From the NCBI GenBank assembly GCA_017503305.1, contig JAFVTJ010000116.1:1-6359 (forward strand): DNA of 6,359 nucleotides, given 5' to 3'. Source of the DNA: Clostridia bacterium. Its GTDB lineage: Bacteria > Bacillota_A > Clostridia > Oscillospirales > Acutalibacteraceae. Of this stretch, positions 1 to 5,995 are shown in pieces; the stretch's first letter is position 1; every line of letters starts with the position of its first letter. The position numbers and the translations under genes were made by a program. The notes under the pieces are model-generated. The model ran no database searches. It saw nothing but the letters and a program-made list of their open reading frames with translations, and was not told the origin of the DNA.

Positions 1-1970
1 ACGGTGTAGAGGTTTCTGAAAGGGAGTATAATCGTAAAACTAAAAAGTATCTGAAAATTGGCGATGATAAAATAAAATGGTATTCAATAAATGAAAATAT
101 TGAAGAAGCTTTTGATATGGTTTTCAGCCTGTCTAACAGTACCTATTCAAATTTAAGGGTATTGGTAACTTTGAGCGAAGAAAATCAAACGGCAACAGCT
201 TTGACCGTTTTTGACAAGGATACTAATAGAAAAATTCAAACTATTGCTCTTAATGAAAATGAACTATTTACAAGCAGAGTGTTATATGCTACCGACGTTA
301 ACTTTGACGGCGAGCAGGATATTGTGATACCCCAAAGCAGCTCTGCATCAGCCTCATATCTTTCGGCGTTTCTGTGGGATAGGGATACAATGCAGTATAT
401 TTATGCTCCAACCTTTGAAAATCTAGCAAACGTTGCGTTGGATACAAAGAGAGAATTGGTTTTGTCAAGCCGAAGTTCTGATAGAACGGTGTCATACGCT
501 ATAAGTGATTATGATGAAGGCTCAAAGGATTTTGTTGTGCGAAAAACACTCTCATATTATCCTGATGAAACTGAAGAAAATGTGATTTATAAGGAAAAAC
601 AACTTAAAAACGGAAGATTGCAAATTGTTAAAGAGTTTATAAAACCTTTCACAAATTACTATACAATGGACCCGGAGGTTGCCAATTATTATGAAAACCA
701 TACCGAGTGGCAGTTGAATTCTTCGATATGGGAAAATTATTTGGTTATTTCTCAAGAAATCACTTATGAATCATACAAGCTTTCGGTTAATGCTTTAAAG
801 AAAATTTATCCGCAATTTTTTGGCGTTTCAACCGACGGTGGACTTACGGTTTACGTATGGCAAACCGGGGCAAAGACTTACAAATGTCATTTGGCGAACA
901 CCAGTATGGAAGCCATTTCGGACAACAGTTTTGCATACACAGTTAAGGATAGTGCAACTATTGAAGAAATGAAGGTGATTTTATCAAGCTATGATATTGA
1001 TAAAAGTGAAATTACCATTCAACCGGGTATAAATCTTTTGTCGAGCTATTATTACGAAATAACCGACTCTTACAGAGCAAAAATAAAGGCTATGTTTTGG
1101 GGCGATACAGATTCAACCAAAGAAGAAACCGATGAGCCGAGTAATCTCCCAGAATTTGAAACCACAGTATCTTATGCCAATTGGTCGGATAATGGTGAAA
1201 TTAATTCCGGCGCACTAAATAGCGGAAAATTAGTTATTGGGAAGGTTAGGCATTTACCAATTCGTAAATTTGATAAACTTGAAGATTTAGAAGAATTTAA
1301 AAATACTTTTAGTGGCGAACTGACAATGGATCAAGGCTATAATAATGTTCCGTCATTCAATGGTGTTACCGCAAAGTATGACAAGAAATTCTTCAAAGAT
1401 AATAGCTTATTATTGGTTTACGTTGCGGCAAGTAATGCCAGTTACCGATTTAAGATGCAAAGTGTTGACTATAATGATAAGTACCTTTGCGTCCACGTAG
1501 TAGAAACCACAAAACCCGAAGTGGTTATAACGGCTATGTCCGGTTGGTTTATAACGGTTGCCGTACCGGATGAACTTATTAAAAACGTTACCAGTTTTGA
1601 TGCCGATTTAGATAATGTTGAAAGTAACGATTCGGTTGTTAAAAAGAATGCTAAATACGGCTCGAGCATTTATACCGATGATGAAATTGAATCGGCGATT
1701 AAGGTGATTAAGGCCGACTTTAAAAAAGACTGGAAAGGCTGCACCCTTAAAAAGATAGCATATTTAGGTGATGAAAGGCTTAAAGATTACCAAGAATTTG
1801 CAGATAGAAATAACTGCACCGACGTATTGGTGCTAACAAGTGATTTTTACGTTGCGCCAACAGGCGCACACGGGTCGTTAAATGCTGATTCTACTTATGA
1901 AGATTATAAGTGGATTTTGGTTAGAAACAAGGGCGAAGCGTGGAAGCACGTTGACCACGGTTACCCGTGA
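1..1970 (+). CDS. Modular putative surface/lipoprotein, 5'-truncated: XAC2610-like region, PrcB-like region, DUF4829-like C-terminus
   Basis: The reading frame is open from the left edge (first full codon at nt 3) to the TGA at 1968-1970, with a second in-frame TGA next to it. At least 655 residues are present and the true start lies upstream. The first ATG (nt 117) lacks a ribosome site and is preceded by 38 in-frame codons, so it is internal. Regions in order: a short lead-in (GVEVSEREYN); an XAC2610-like part, about nt 160-520, with the acidic calcium-loop-like DVNFDGEQD at 294-320; a middle part rich in aromatics, about nt 740-1110, that I do not recognise; an acidic, serine-rich linker about 1100-1160; a part resembling PrcB-type protease-complex subunits, about 1230-1580; and a DUF4829-like end, about 1647-1967, marked by GCTLKKI, ILVR and the terminal WKHVDHGYP. 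Such combinations are usually lipoproteins or secreted proteins, but no signal peptide is visible because the N-terminus is missing. Function is unknown. The domain names are from memory of the families and are moderately sure. Confidence 0.6.
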   Translation, partial: GVEVSEREYNRKTKKYLKIGDDKIKWYSINENIEEAFDMVFSLSNSTYSNLRVLVTLSEENQTATALTVFDKDTNRKIQTIALNENELFTSRVLYATDVNFDGEQDIVIPQSSSASASYLSAFLWDRDTMQYIYAPTFENLANVALDTKRELVLSSRSSDRTVSYAISDYDEGSKDFVVRKTLSYYPDETEENVIYKEKQLKNGRLQIVKEFIKPFTNYYTMDPEVANYYENHTEWQLNSSIWENYLVISQEITYESYKLSVNALKKIYPQFFGVSTDGGLTVYVWQTGAKTYKCHLANTSMEAISDNSFAYTVKDSATIEEMKVILSSYDIDKSEITIQPGINLLSSYYYEITDSYRAKIKAMFWGDTDSTKEETDEPSNLPEFETTVSYANWSDNGEINSGALNSGKLVIGKVRHLPIRKFDKLEDLEEFKNTFSGELTMDQGYNNVPSFNGVTAKYDKKFFKDNSLLLVYVAASNASYRFKMQSVDYNDKYLCVHVVETTKPEVVITAMSGWFITVAVPDELIKNVTSFDADLDNVESNDSVVKKNAKYGSSIYTDDEIESAIKVIKADFKKDWKGCTLKKIAYLGDERLKDYQEFADRNNCTDVLVLTSDFYVAPTGAHGSLNADSTYEDYKWILVRNKGEAWKHVDHGYP

Positions 1971-1996
1971 TGAATAAAAATTATTGCAATAAAAAT

Positions 1997-2025
1997 GCAG
2001 TCCTTTTTGTAAGGACTGCTTTTTT
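1997..2025 (+). terminator. Rho-independent terminator, probably bidirectional
   Basis: A perfect 9-bp stem, GCAGTCCTT (1997-2005) with AAGGACTGC (2011-2019), closes a 5-base loop and is followed by six T (2020-2025). It lies 26 bp after the stop of the large + strand gene. An A-run at 1991-1995 precedes the stem and gives a T-run on the other strand, so it could also stop transcripts arriving from the reductase gene. Confidence 0.9.
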
Positions 2026-2046
2026 ATGTGGGTATAATGATTATTT

Positions 2047-2115
2047 GTAGGGGAGGGGTTACCCCTCCTGTCAAAAGTGTGTAAAAATAAATGGGAGGCG
2101 AAACGCCTCCCCTAC
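2047..2115. repeat. MITE-like palindromic element with 22-bp inverted termini
   Basis: The termini at 2047-2068 and 2094-2115 are inverted repeats matching at 19 of 22 positions; the outer ten (GTAGGGGAGG) are identical. Each arm folds on itself: 2052-2058 with 2062-2068 (7 bp, loop TTA), and 2093-2100 with 2104-2111 (8 bp, loop AAA). The centre (about 2069-2092) is AT-rich and noncoding. Two of the three mismatches between the arms (2057 and 2063 on the left) form a base pair in the left hairpin and change together from G-C to C-G in the right arm. No target duplication is clear. A non-autonomous mobile repeat, or a structured intergenic repeat of the REP/BIME kind, is inferred. On the minus strand the right-arm hairpin is followed by a T-rich run and could help end the reductase transcript. 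Confidence 0.75.
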
Positions 2116-2132
2116 GATATATCCATACTGTT

Positions 2133-2891
2133 TTATGTCTTTGCCATAAGCATTACAAGGCTTGTGGGCAATATTTTTGAAACCAAGCGGTAGAATTTAT
2201 AGAAAAAGTGGTCGCAAAAGACCGCTTTTTTACGCTTTGATGCTTTAAGCGAATTTATAGCAACCTTTTGTGCTTTATCGCGCGGGAGCATATCAAAGGT
2301 TTTGCTGTCGCCCTTGTTTATACCCGCAAGGGACAAGAATTCGGTCTCCATTGGTCCGGGGCAAACTGATAAAACGTTAATTTTGCGCGGTTTTAGTTCA
2401 TTTCGTAAGGCGCGCGAAAAGCTCATAACAAACGCCTTTGTTGAAGAATAAACCGCCATGCGACTGTTGGGCGCAAAGGATGCGATTGAGCAGGTGTTGA
2501 TAATCTCGCCACCCTCATTCATAAAGGGTAGGGTAACGCTTGTGAAAACGGTAAGCGCTTCACAGTTAAGGCGTATCATTCCCGCGTTATCTTTGGTAGA
2601 AATATCGTAAAACATACCAAGCTTACCAAAGCCCGCGTTATTTATAAGCAGCGAAACCTCGGCATTTTCGGTTTTAAGAAGATTTTTATATTCTTCTATA
2701 GCGTTGGGGTCGGTTATATCAAGTGAAAGAATACGTGATTTTTTACTAAGGTTTGAAGCAACGTCCTCTAATTTTTCTTTTCGTCTTGCAATAAGCCAAA
2801 TTTCGTTAATGTCCTGCCTTAATCGGCTTACGGCAAAGGCATATTCCTTGCCAAGACCCGAGGATGCGCCTGTAATTACCGCAATTTTCAT
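2133..2891 (-). CDS. Short-chain dehydrogenase/reductase (SDR), classical type
   Basis: This 252-residue protein is of normal length for a classical SDR, a single-domain Rossmann-fold NAD(P)-dependent oxidoreductase of the cytoplasm. Visible motifs: nucleotide-binding TGASSGLG (residues 7-14), the acidic residue in LDIT (Asp58), NNAG (84-87), the helix-4 Asn109, catalytic Ser135, and Tyr148 with Lys152 in YSSTK, then PGP (178-180). All four catalytic tetrad positions (Asn, Ser, Tyr, Lys) are present, so it should be active. Arg36-Arg37 after the second strand suggest NADP(H) (inference). The C-terminal 25 residues are hydrophobic and basic (FYRLVSKILPTSLVMLM), as in DltE/COG0300-like members, and may associate with membrane or form a substrate lid. 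The substrate cannot be told. The start is supported by AAGGGAG at 2899-2905, 7 nt before the ATG, and a near-consensus promoter just upstream. It is transcribed divergently from padR. Confidence 0.93.
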   Translation of the reverse strand: MKIAVITGASSGLGKEYAFAVSRLRQDINEIWLIARRKEKLEDVASNLSKKSRILSLDITDPNAIEEYKNLLKTENAEVSLLINNAGFGKLGMFYDISTKDNAGMIRLNCEALTVFTSVTLPFMNEGGEIINTCSIASFAPNSRMAVYSSTKAFVMSFSRALRNELKPRKINVLSVCPGPMETEFLSLAGINKGDSKTFDMLPRDKAQKVAINSLKASKRKKAVFCDHFFYKFYRLVSKILPTSLVMLMAKT

Positions 2892-2912
2892 TTTAACACT
2901 CCCTTTTGGCTT

Positions 2913-2941
2913 ATTATACCACCTTTGAAATTATTTTGCAA
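2913..2941 (-). promoter_or_regulatory. Sigma-A-type promoter of the SDR gene
   Basis: On the minus strand, TTGCAA (2936-2941; 4 of 6 to consensus) is followed after exactly 17 bp by a perfect TATAAT (2913-2918). The expected transcript start, near 2906, gives a leader of about 15 nt that just holds the ribosome site. Confidence 0.8.
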
Positions 2942-2947
2942 ATATTA

Positions 2948-2976
2948 TTGACAAAGCATATACTTCGTGATATGAT
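2948..2976 (+). promoter_or_regulatory. Sigma-A-type promoter of the padR operon
   Basis: A perfect TTGACA (2948-2953) and TATGAT (2971-2976; 5 of 6) are separated by the optimal 17 bp. The transcript should begin near 2983, leaving a short leader with a strong AGGAGG ribosome site at 2989-2994, 6 nt before the padR ATG. Such a strong promoter on a repressor operon implies that it is normally held down. Confidence 0.85.
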
Positions 2977-2980
2977 GTAT
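2960..2980. promoter_or_regulatory. Candidate PadR operator
   Basis: An imperfect inverted repeat, ATACTTC (2960-2966) and GATGTAT (2974-2980), has 6 of 7 positions complementary around a 7-bp centre and covers the whole -10 box of the padR promoter. PadR-family repressors commonly bind short AT-rich dyads of the ATAC/GTAT or ATGT/ACAT type in their own promoters. The site is inferred from symmetry and position only. Confidence 0.5.
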
Positions 2981-3000
2981 TATGTAATAGGAGGTATGAT

Positions 3001-3321
3001 ATGGATATTCAATTAAAGCGTGGGCTTTTGGATGTGTGCGTGCTTTCAGCCATTAAGGATGAAGCGTCATACGGATACAAGATTATTAAAGATATGAAGC
3101 CGTTTATGGAACTGTCCGAATCGACTTTATATACCATTTTAAAACGATTAGAAACGGCAAATATGCTAACTGTCAGCACAGCCGAGCACGGCGGAAGATT
3201 GCGTAAATATTATCATATTACCGATTTAGGCCTTAGAAGAATCGAAGATTTTAAAAACGATTGGGAAGAAATGTTGGCGATATATAAGTTTGTGACAAAG
3301 GGGGACGACGCTAATGAATAA
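3001..3321 (+). CDS. PadR-family transcriptional regulator
   Basis: This 106-residue protein has the size of the short PadR class: a winged helix-turn-helix plus a brief C-terminal dimerisation helix. Visible family marks are the N-terminal hydrophobic helix (LKRGLLDVCVLSAI), SYGYKI at 23-28, the recognition-helix signature STLYTILKRLE at 41-51, and the wing GGRLRKYYHIT at 64-74, followed by a helix to the end. Family members are dimeric DNA-binding repressors released by a small ligand or by a partner protein. The ligand is not predictable here. It is first in an operon with the HAAS and DUF4097 genes, a common arrangement in which PadR is thought to take its signal from the membrane partner. 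The AGGAGG site 6 nt upstream makes the start secure. Its last 8 bases overlap the next gene. It probably represses its own operon, and perhaps the divergent SDR gene. Confidence 0.95.
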   Translation: MDIQLKRGLLDVCVLSAIKDEASYGYKIIKDMKPFMELSESTLYTILKRLETANMLTVSTAEHGGRLRKYYHITDLGLRRIEDFKNDWEEMLAIYKFVTKGDDANE

Positions 3322-3919
3322 GGTGGAATTTTTAAACGAATTAGAAAATAGACTTTTAGGCTTACCAAAGGCAGAAGTAGAAGAATACCTTGGATTTTAT
3401 AGTGAAATGATAGATGACTATATTGAGGATGGATTTTCAGAAGAAGAAGCAGTTGTGGCGGCGGGTTCGGTAGAAAAAATCGCCGAGGATATCATAGCGG
3501 ATACTCCTATAACAAAGCTTGTGAAGCAAAAAATAAAACCCAAAAAGCGACTTAGCGCTTTGGCTATTACCCTTATTGCGCTTGGCTCACCCATTTGGCT
3601 TGCGTTGTTAATATCGGCATTTGCGGTGGTTTTATCGCTATATATTGCCTTGTGGGCAGTTGTAATTTGTCTTTGGGCGGCTTTTGTGGCGGTGTTGGCT
3701 TGTGGTTTTGGCGGCATTGCGTCAGGCGCATTTTTGATTTGTACCAAAAGTGGACTTACAGGGCTGTTTTTAATTGGCGCAGGCCTTGTTTGCATTGGTG
3801 TTTCAATTCTTTTGTTCTTCCTTTGCAAGCTTGCTAGTCGCGGTGTGGTACTTCTTTTGGCGCGCCTTATAAAGCTTATTAAAAACAAAATTGCAAAAAG
3901 GAGTGAGCGTGATGACTAA
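3314..3919 (+). CDS. DUF1700/HAAS-domain membrane protein
   Basis: The 201-residue protein has two parts. Residues 1-62 are a charged helical domain typical of DUF1700/HAAS: NKVEFLNELENRL, then GLPKAEVEEYLGFYSEMIDD, then DGFSEEEAVVAAGSVEKIAEDI. A basic stretch (68-79) leads into about four membrane segments, roughly 80-98, 99-120, 121-143 and 147-172. The GSPIWLALL motif (91-99) is usual for the family. A basic tail (175-201) probably lies inside. The family sits next to PadR regulators in many Firmicutes and is thought to pass an envelope signal to the regulator, though the mechanism is not established. The start ATG lies inside the end of padR in the overlap ATGAATAA, with GGGGG at 3300-3304 as ribosome site, so translational coupling is likely. 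The same kind of overlap joins it to the next gene. Confidence 0.92.
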   Translation: MNKVEFLNELENRLLGLPKAEVEEYLGFYSEMIDDYIEDGFSEEEAVVAAGSVEKIAEDIIADTPITKLVKQKIKPKKRLSALAITLIALGSPIWLALLISAFAVVLSLYIALWAVVICLWAAFVAVLACGFGGIASGAFLICTKSGLTGLFLIGAGLVCIGVSILLFFLCKLASRGVVLLLARLIKLIKNKIAKRSERDD

Positions 3920-4811
3920 AAAAACAAAAGCTTGGCTTATTGTGGCTATTACACTTATATTAATCGGCGCTATACTTTTTGTAGGAGTGATGGCTATGTT
4001 TGGTTGGAATTTTAGAAGATTATCCACGGTAGAATACGTTACAAAATCTTACGAAATAACTGAAAGTTTTAGGAATATACTCATTGATACTGAAACGTTG
4101 GATATTGAATTTTTGCCGAGTGGAAATGAAAAAACTATAGTCGAATGCTACGAGCTTAAAAAAACGTATCATTCGGTAAGTGTAGTTGATGATACCCTTA
4201 CAATTTCTCTTGAAGACAAAGCGAAGAATTGGTTTATTGGCATCAATTTTGACACACCTAAAATTATCGTTTATATGCCAAGGGGTGAATACAGCGATTT
4301 GACTGTGAAGGCTACCACGGGGGATGTAAAGGTAGTAAAAGACTTTAGCTTTAAAAATGTTGAAGTTAAGGTGACTACCGGTGACCTTGCTTTTGAAGCC
4401 AACGTTACCGATAAAATTAAATTTAAAGGTAATACGGGCGATGTGAAGCTAAAAAACGTTTCGGCACAGCAAATTGACCTGTCACATACAACGGGTGAAA
4501 CCTATTTAACCAATGTTAAATGTGAAAATTTGGTTTCAAGCGGTACTACGGGTGATGCTAGTTTGAAAAACGTTATTGTTAAAGAGAAGCTTTCGGTAGA
4601 AAGAAGTACGGGCGATATAACCATTGACGGTTGTGATGCAGGGGAGCTTTATCTTAAGGCAACTACCGGCGATATTACAGGCAGTTTGCTGTCTGGCAAG
4701 GTTTTTGTTGCTAAAGCAACCACGGGGGATATAAGTGTTCCGCAAACCACAACAGGCGGCAAATGTGAAATTAAGGTAACCACAGGAGATATTAAAATAA
4801 AAATAAAGTAA
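3912..4811 (+). CDS. DUF4097 membrane-anchored beta-repeat protein
   Basis: With the start at ATG 3912 the protein has 299 residues. AAGGAG at 3898-3903 lies 8 nt upstream; an upstream in-frame TTG at 3891 has no such site. A membrane segment at about 7-29 follows a basic N-terminus (MTKKTKAW), which predicts a short inside end and a large outside domain. Residues 40-125 are the usual DUF4097 lead-in (TETLDIEFLPSG, ending VYMPRG). From residue 133 to the end there are nine TGD/TGE motifs, with their Gly at 137, 157, 176, 195, 214, 234, 253, 272 and 292, a period of 19-20 residues. This fits one turn of a beta-helix per repeat. DUF4097 is labelled a putative adhesin, but its role is unproven. 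As the last gene of a PadR-HAAS operon, it may be the outside sensor or effector of that unit. It overlaps the preceding gene by 8 bases (ATGACTAA). Confidence 0.92.
   Translation: MTKKTKAWLIVAITLILIGAILFVGVMAMFGWNFRRLSTVEYVTKSYEITESFRNILIDTETLDIEFLPSGNEKTIVECYELKKTYHSVSVVDDTLTISLEDKAKNWFIGINFDTPKIIVYMPRGEYSDLTVKATTGDVKVVKDFSFKNVEVKVTTGDLAFEANVTDKIKFKGNTGDVKLKNVSAQQIDLSHTTGETYLTNVKCENLVSSGTTGDASLKNVIVKEKLSVERSTGDITIDGCDAGELYLKATTGDITGSLLSGKVFVAKATTGDISVPQTTTGGKCEIKVTTGDIKIKIK
4317..4790 (+). repeat. Nine-fold coding repeat (TGD motif, period 57-60 nt)
   Basis: Nine copies of a degenerate unit centred on Thr-Gly-Asp (Glu in the fourth) recur every 57 or 60 nt within the DUF4097 gene. The Thr-Gly codons differ freely between copies (ACG, ACC, ACA; GGG, GGT, GGC, GGA), while the protein motif is kept. 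The repeat is therefore old and held at protein level, not a recent DNA expansion. Confidence 0.9.
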
Positions 4812-4813
4812 GC

Positions 4814-4849
4814 TTTAAGGCGCCGCAACAATGCGACGCCTTAAATTTT
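4814..4849 (+). terminator. Hairpin terminator of the padR operon
   Basis: TTTAAGGCG (4814-4822) pairs with CGCCTTAAA (4837-4845). After one C-A mismatch the stem continues for three pairs (4824-4826 with 4833-4835) around the loop AACAAT. A short T-run, 4846-4849, follows and overlaps the last codons of the converging ATPase gene. The symmetry may let it work from both sides, although the minus-strand T-tract is interrupted. Confidence 0.75.
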
Positions 4850-5915
4850 ATCCAAACATATTTTCGCAAAATTTTTCTCCAAAAAGGTTAAGCGCATTAA
4901 AATCCATAGCGTTTATATAAAAGCTTTCAAGCTTATCGTGTGCTGCTTTTGCTTGGGTTAAGGTGTTGCTCGCCGCCGAAAGCAGAGCGCTTGTAAGTTT
5001 GTGGTTTAACTTTAGCCTTGTTTTAAAAGTGTGAAGCAGCTTATTGCTTGTAAACCTGCGGGCGTGTATGCGGCGGATGTCGGTGCCGAATTTTATATGC
5101 TCGGTTTCGGTAACGAAGGCGAGCGAAAGCGCAGGGATTATAATATGCTCGGTAATAACCGACGGCAAAAACGCACTTTTTAGTGTTATTATTTCATAGC
5201 CGTTTATTAGTGCGAAATTACGGATGCGGTTCATTATAATATTGGAACAAGCCTTATATTTATCGGATATTATCACAATATTTTGGCAATTTTCAAGTAT
5301 AGTTTCGGGGTAGGAGATAATACCCTGTGGGGTAATGCCTTCTAAAAAGCGTACCCACTCGTAAGGAGTACCGTTGCCCTTTGGGATATGCTTTTTACAA
5401 AGCCCATCGGCGAATTTTTCGGTTTCGTCTATTTTTGTGCTTGATAGCGCAGTTTTGTAAGAATCCAGCATTATTTGCCCTGCTGCCTTTAAGTATTTTG
5501 CGGCGGTTTGGTGCAGCGATTTGTTAAGGTCGGTTATTTCAATAATTTCTTTACTTGTCTGGATTTTTTTGCTATCCCAAAACTGACCGAAGTTTAAAAT
5601 TTCTTCGCAAACGGCGGGGTAGCGTGGGTCTAAAGTATGGGGAGCGGTACCGTCTAAAATAACGGTTTTCTTACTCGGCAAAATTACCGCATCAAGCGAA
5701 TCAGGGTCAGAGCTACAGGGGCAAAGGATATATTCGGTATCGGTTTCGTCGGCTTTTTTTGCAATTTTTTTCAGAAAGGATGATTTTCCCGTACCGGGAC
5801 CACCCTTTATAATAAAGCACCGCCAATTATCCTGCGGATTGTAGCTGTCGGCGAAATGGCTTACAAAGCCTTCGCAAGAATTTGCTGCTAAAAAATATTT
5901 CAAGGTTTTTTTCAT
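4848..5915 (-). CDS. P-loop ATPase of the PRK06851 type, with degenerate second half
   Basis: The start chosen at nt 5915 gives 355 residues. GGAG at 5924-5927 lies 8 nt before this ATG; an in-frame GTG at 5933 has no ribosome site. The N-terminal half has FLAANSCEGF (8-17), a full Walker A GGPGTGKS (38-45), SSDPDSLDAVILP (68-80), a possible Walker B TVILDGTAPH (84-93), and LNFGQFWD (107-114). A helical stretch, about 120-175, follows. Residues 190-270 repeat the layout of 8-89: FLEGITPQGI matches FLAANSCEGF, and EHIIIPALSLAFVTE matches LDAVILPSKKTVILDG. At the Walker A position, however, stands DKYKACSN, without Gly or Lys. The end (280-355) is basic and helical. Soluble and cytoplasmic by its sequence, it resembles the twin P-loop family PRK06851, whose function is unknown to me. 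It is encoded convergently with the padR operon and divergently from rnpB. Confidence 0.85.
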   Translation of the reverse strand: MKKTLKYFLAANSCEGFVSHFADSYNPQDNWRCFIIKGGPGTGKSSFLKKIAKKADETDTEYILCPCSSDPDSLDAVILPSKKTVILDGTAPHTLDPRYPAVCEEILNFGQFWDSKKIQTSKEIIEITDLNKSLHQTAAKYLKAAGQIMLDSYKTALSSTKIDETEKFADGLCKKHIPKGNGTPYEWVRFLEGITPQGIISYPETILENCQNIVIISDKYKACSNIIMNRIRNFALINGYEIITLKSAFLPSVITEHIIIPALSLAFVTETEHIKFGTDIRRIHARRFTSNKLLHTFKTRLKLNHKLTSALLSAASNTLTQAKAAHDKLESFYINAMDFNALNLFGEKFCENMFG

Positions 5916-5937
5916 AAAATCATCTCCAAACACTAAT

Positions 5938-5966
5938 ATTTTATGAAAAACTTAAGGGTTTGACAC
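5938..5966 (-). promoter_or_regulatory. Weak candidate promoter of the ATPase gene
   Basis: On the minus strand, GTGTCA (5961-5966; 4 of 6 to TTGACA) and TAAAAT (5938-5943; 5 of 6) are 17 bp apart. Transcription would start near 5931, just upstream of the GGAG site and inside the rejected GTG codon. The -35 box overlaps that of rnpB on the other strand. Confidence 0.4.
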
Positions 5967-5988
5967 AAGGCGTATTTTGTGTTAAAAT
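5960..5988 (+). promoter_or_regulatory. Sigma-A-type promoter of rnpB
   Basis: A perfect TTGACA (5960-5965) and TAAAAT (5983-5988; 5 of 6) are separated by 17 bp. The expected start, 5995-5996, agrees with the 5' end inferred from pairing of the P1 helix. A strong constitutive promoter is expected for this essential RNA. Confidence 0.88.
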
Positions 5989-5995
5989 TGTTTTC

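Noticed and set aside
117..119. ATG as the start of the first gene
   Set aside because: The frame is open to the window edge for 38 codons before it, there is no ribosome site, and the upstream residues look like real protein.
2047..2115. CRISPR repeat or riboswitch
   Set aside because: There is only one inverted pair with no direct repeats, and it lies downstream of both flanking genes, where a riboswitch would have nothing to control.
3418..3888. 156-codon open frame on the minus strand
   Set aside because: It lies opposite the DUF1700 membrane gene, has no ribosome site or family resemblance, and has a composition mirrored from the hydrophobic codons of that gene.
3891..3893. TTG as the start of the DUF4097 gene
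   Set aside because: It lies before the AAGGAG site at 3898-3903, which fits the ATG at 3912; the ATG start also gives a typical basic N-terminus before the membrane segment.
4317..4790. Regular 57-60 nt spacing taken as a CRISPR array or minisatellite
   Set aside because: The repeats are conserved as protein, not DNA, stay in frame, and have no identical repeat units or spacers.
5931..5933. GTG as the start of the ATPase gene
   Set aside because: No ribosome site precedes it, while the ATG at 5913-5915 has GGAG at good spacing.
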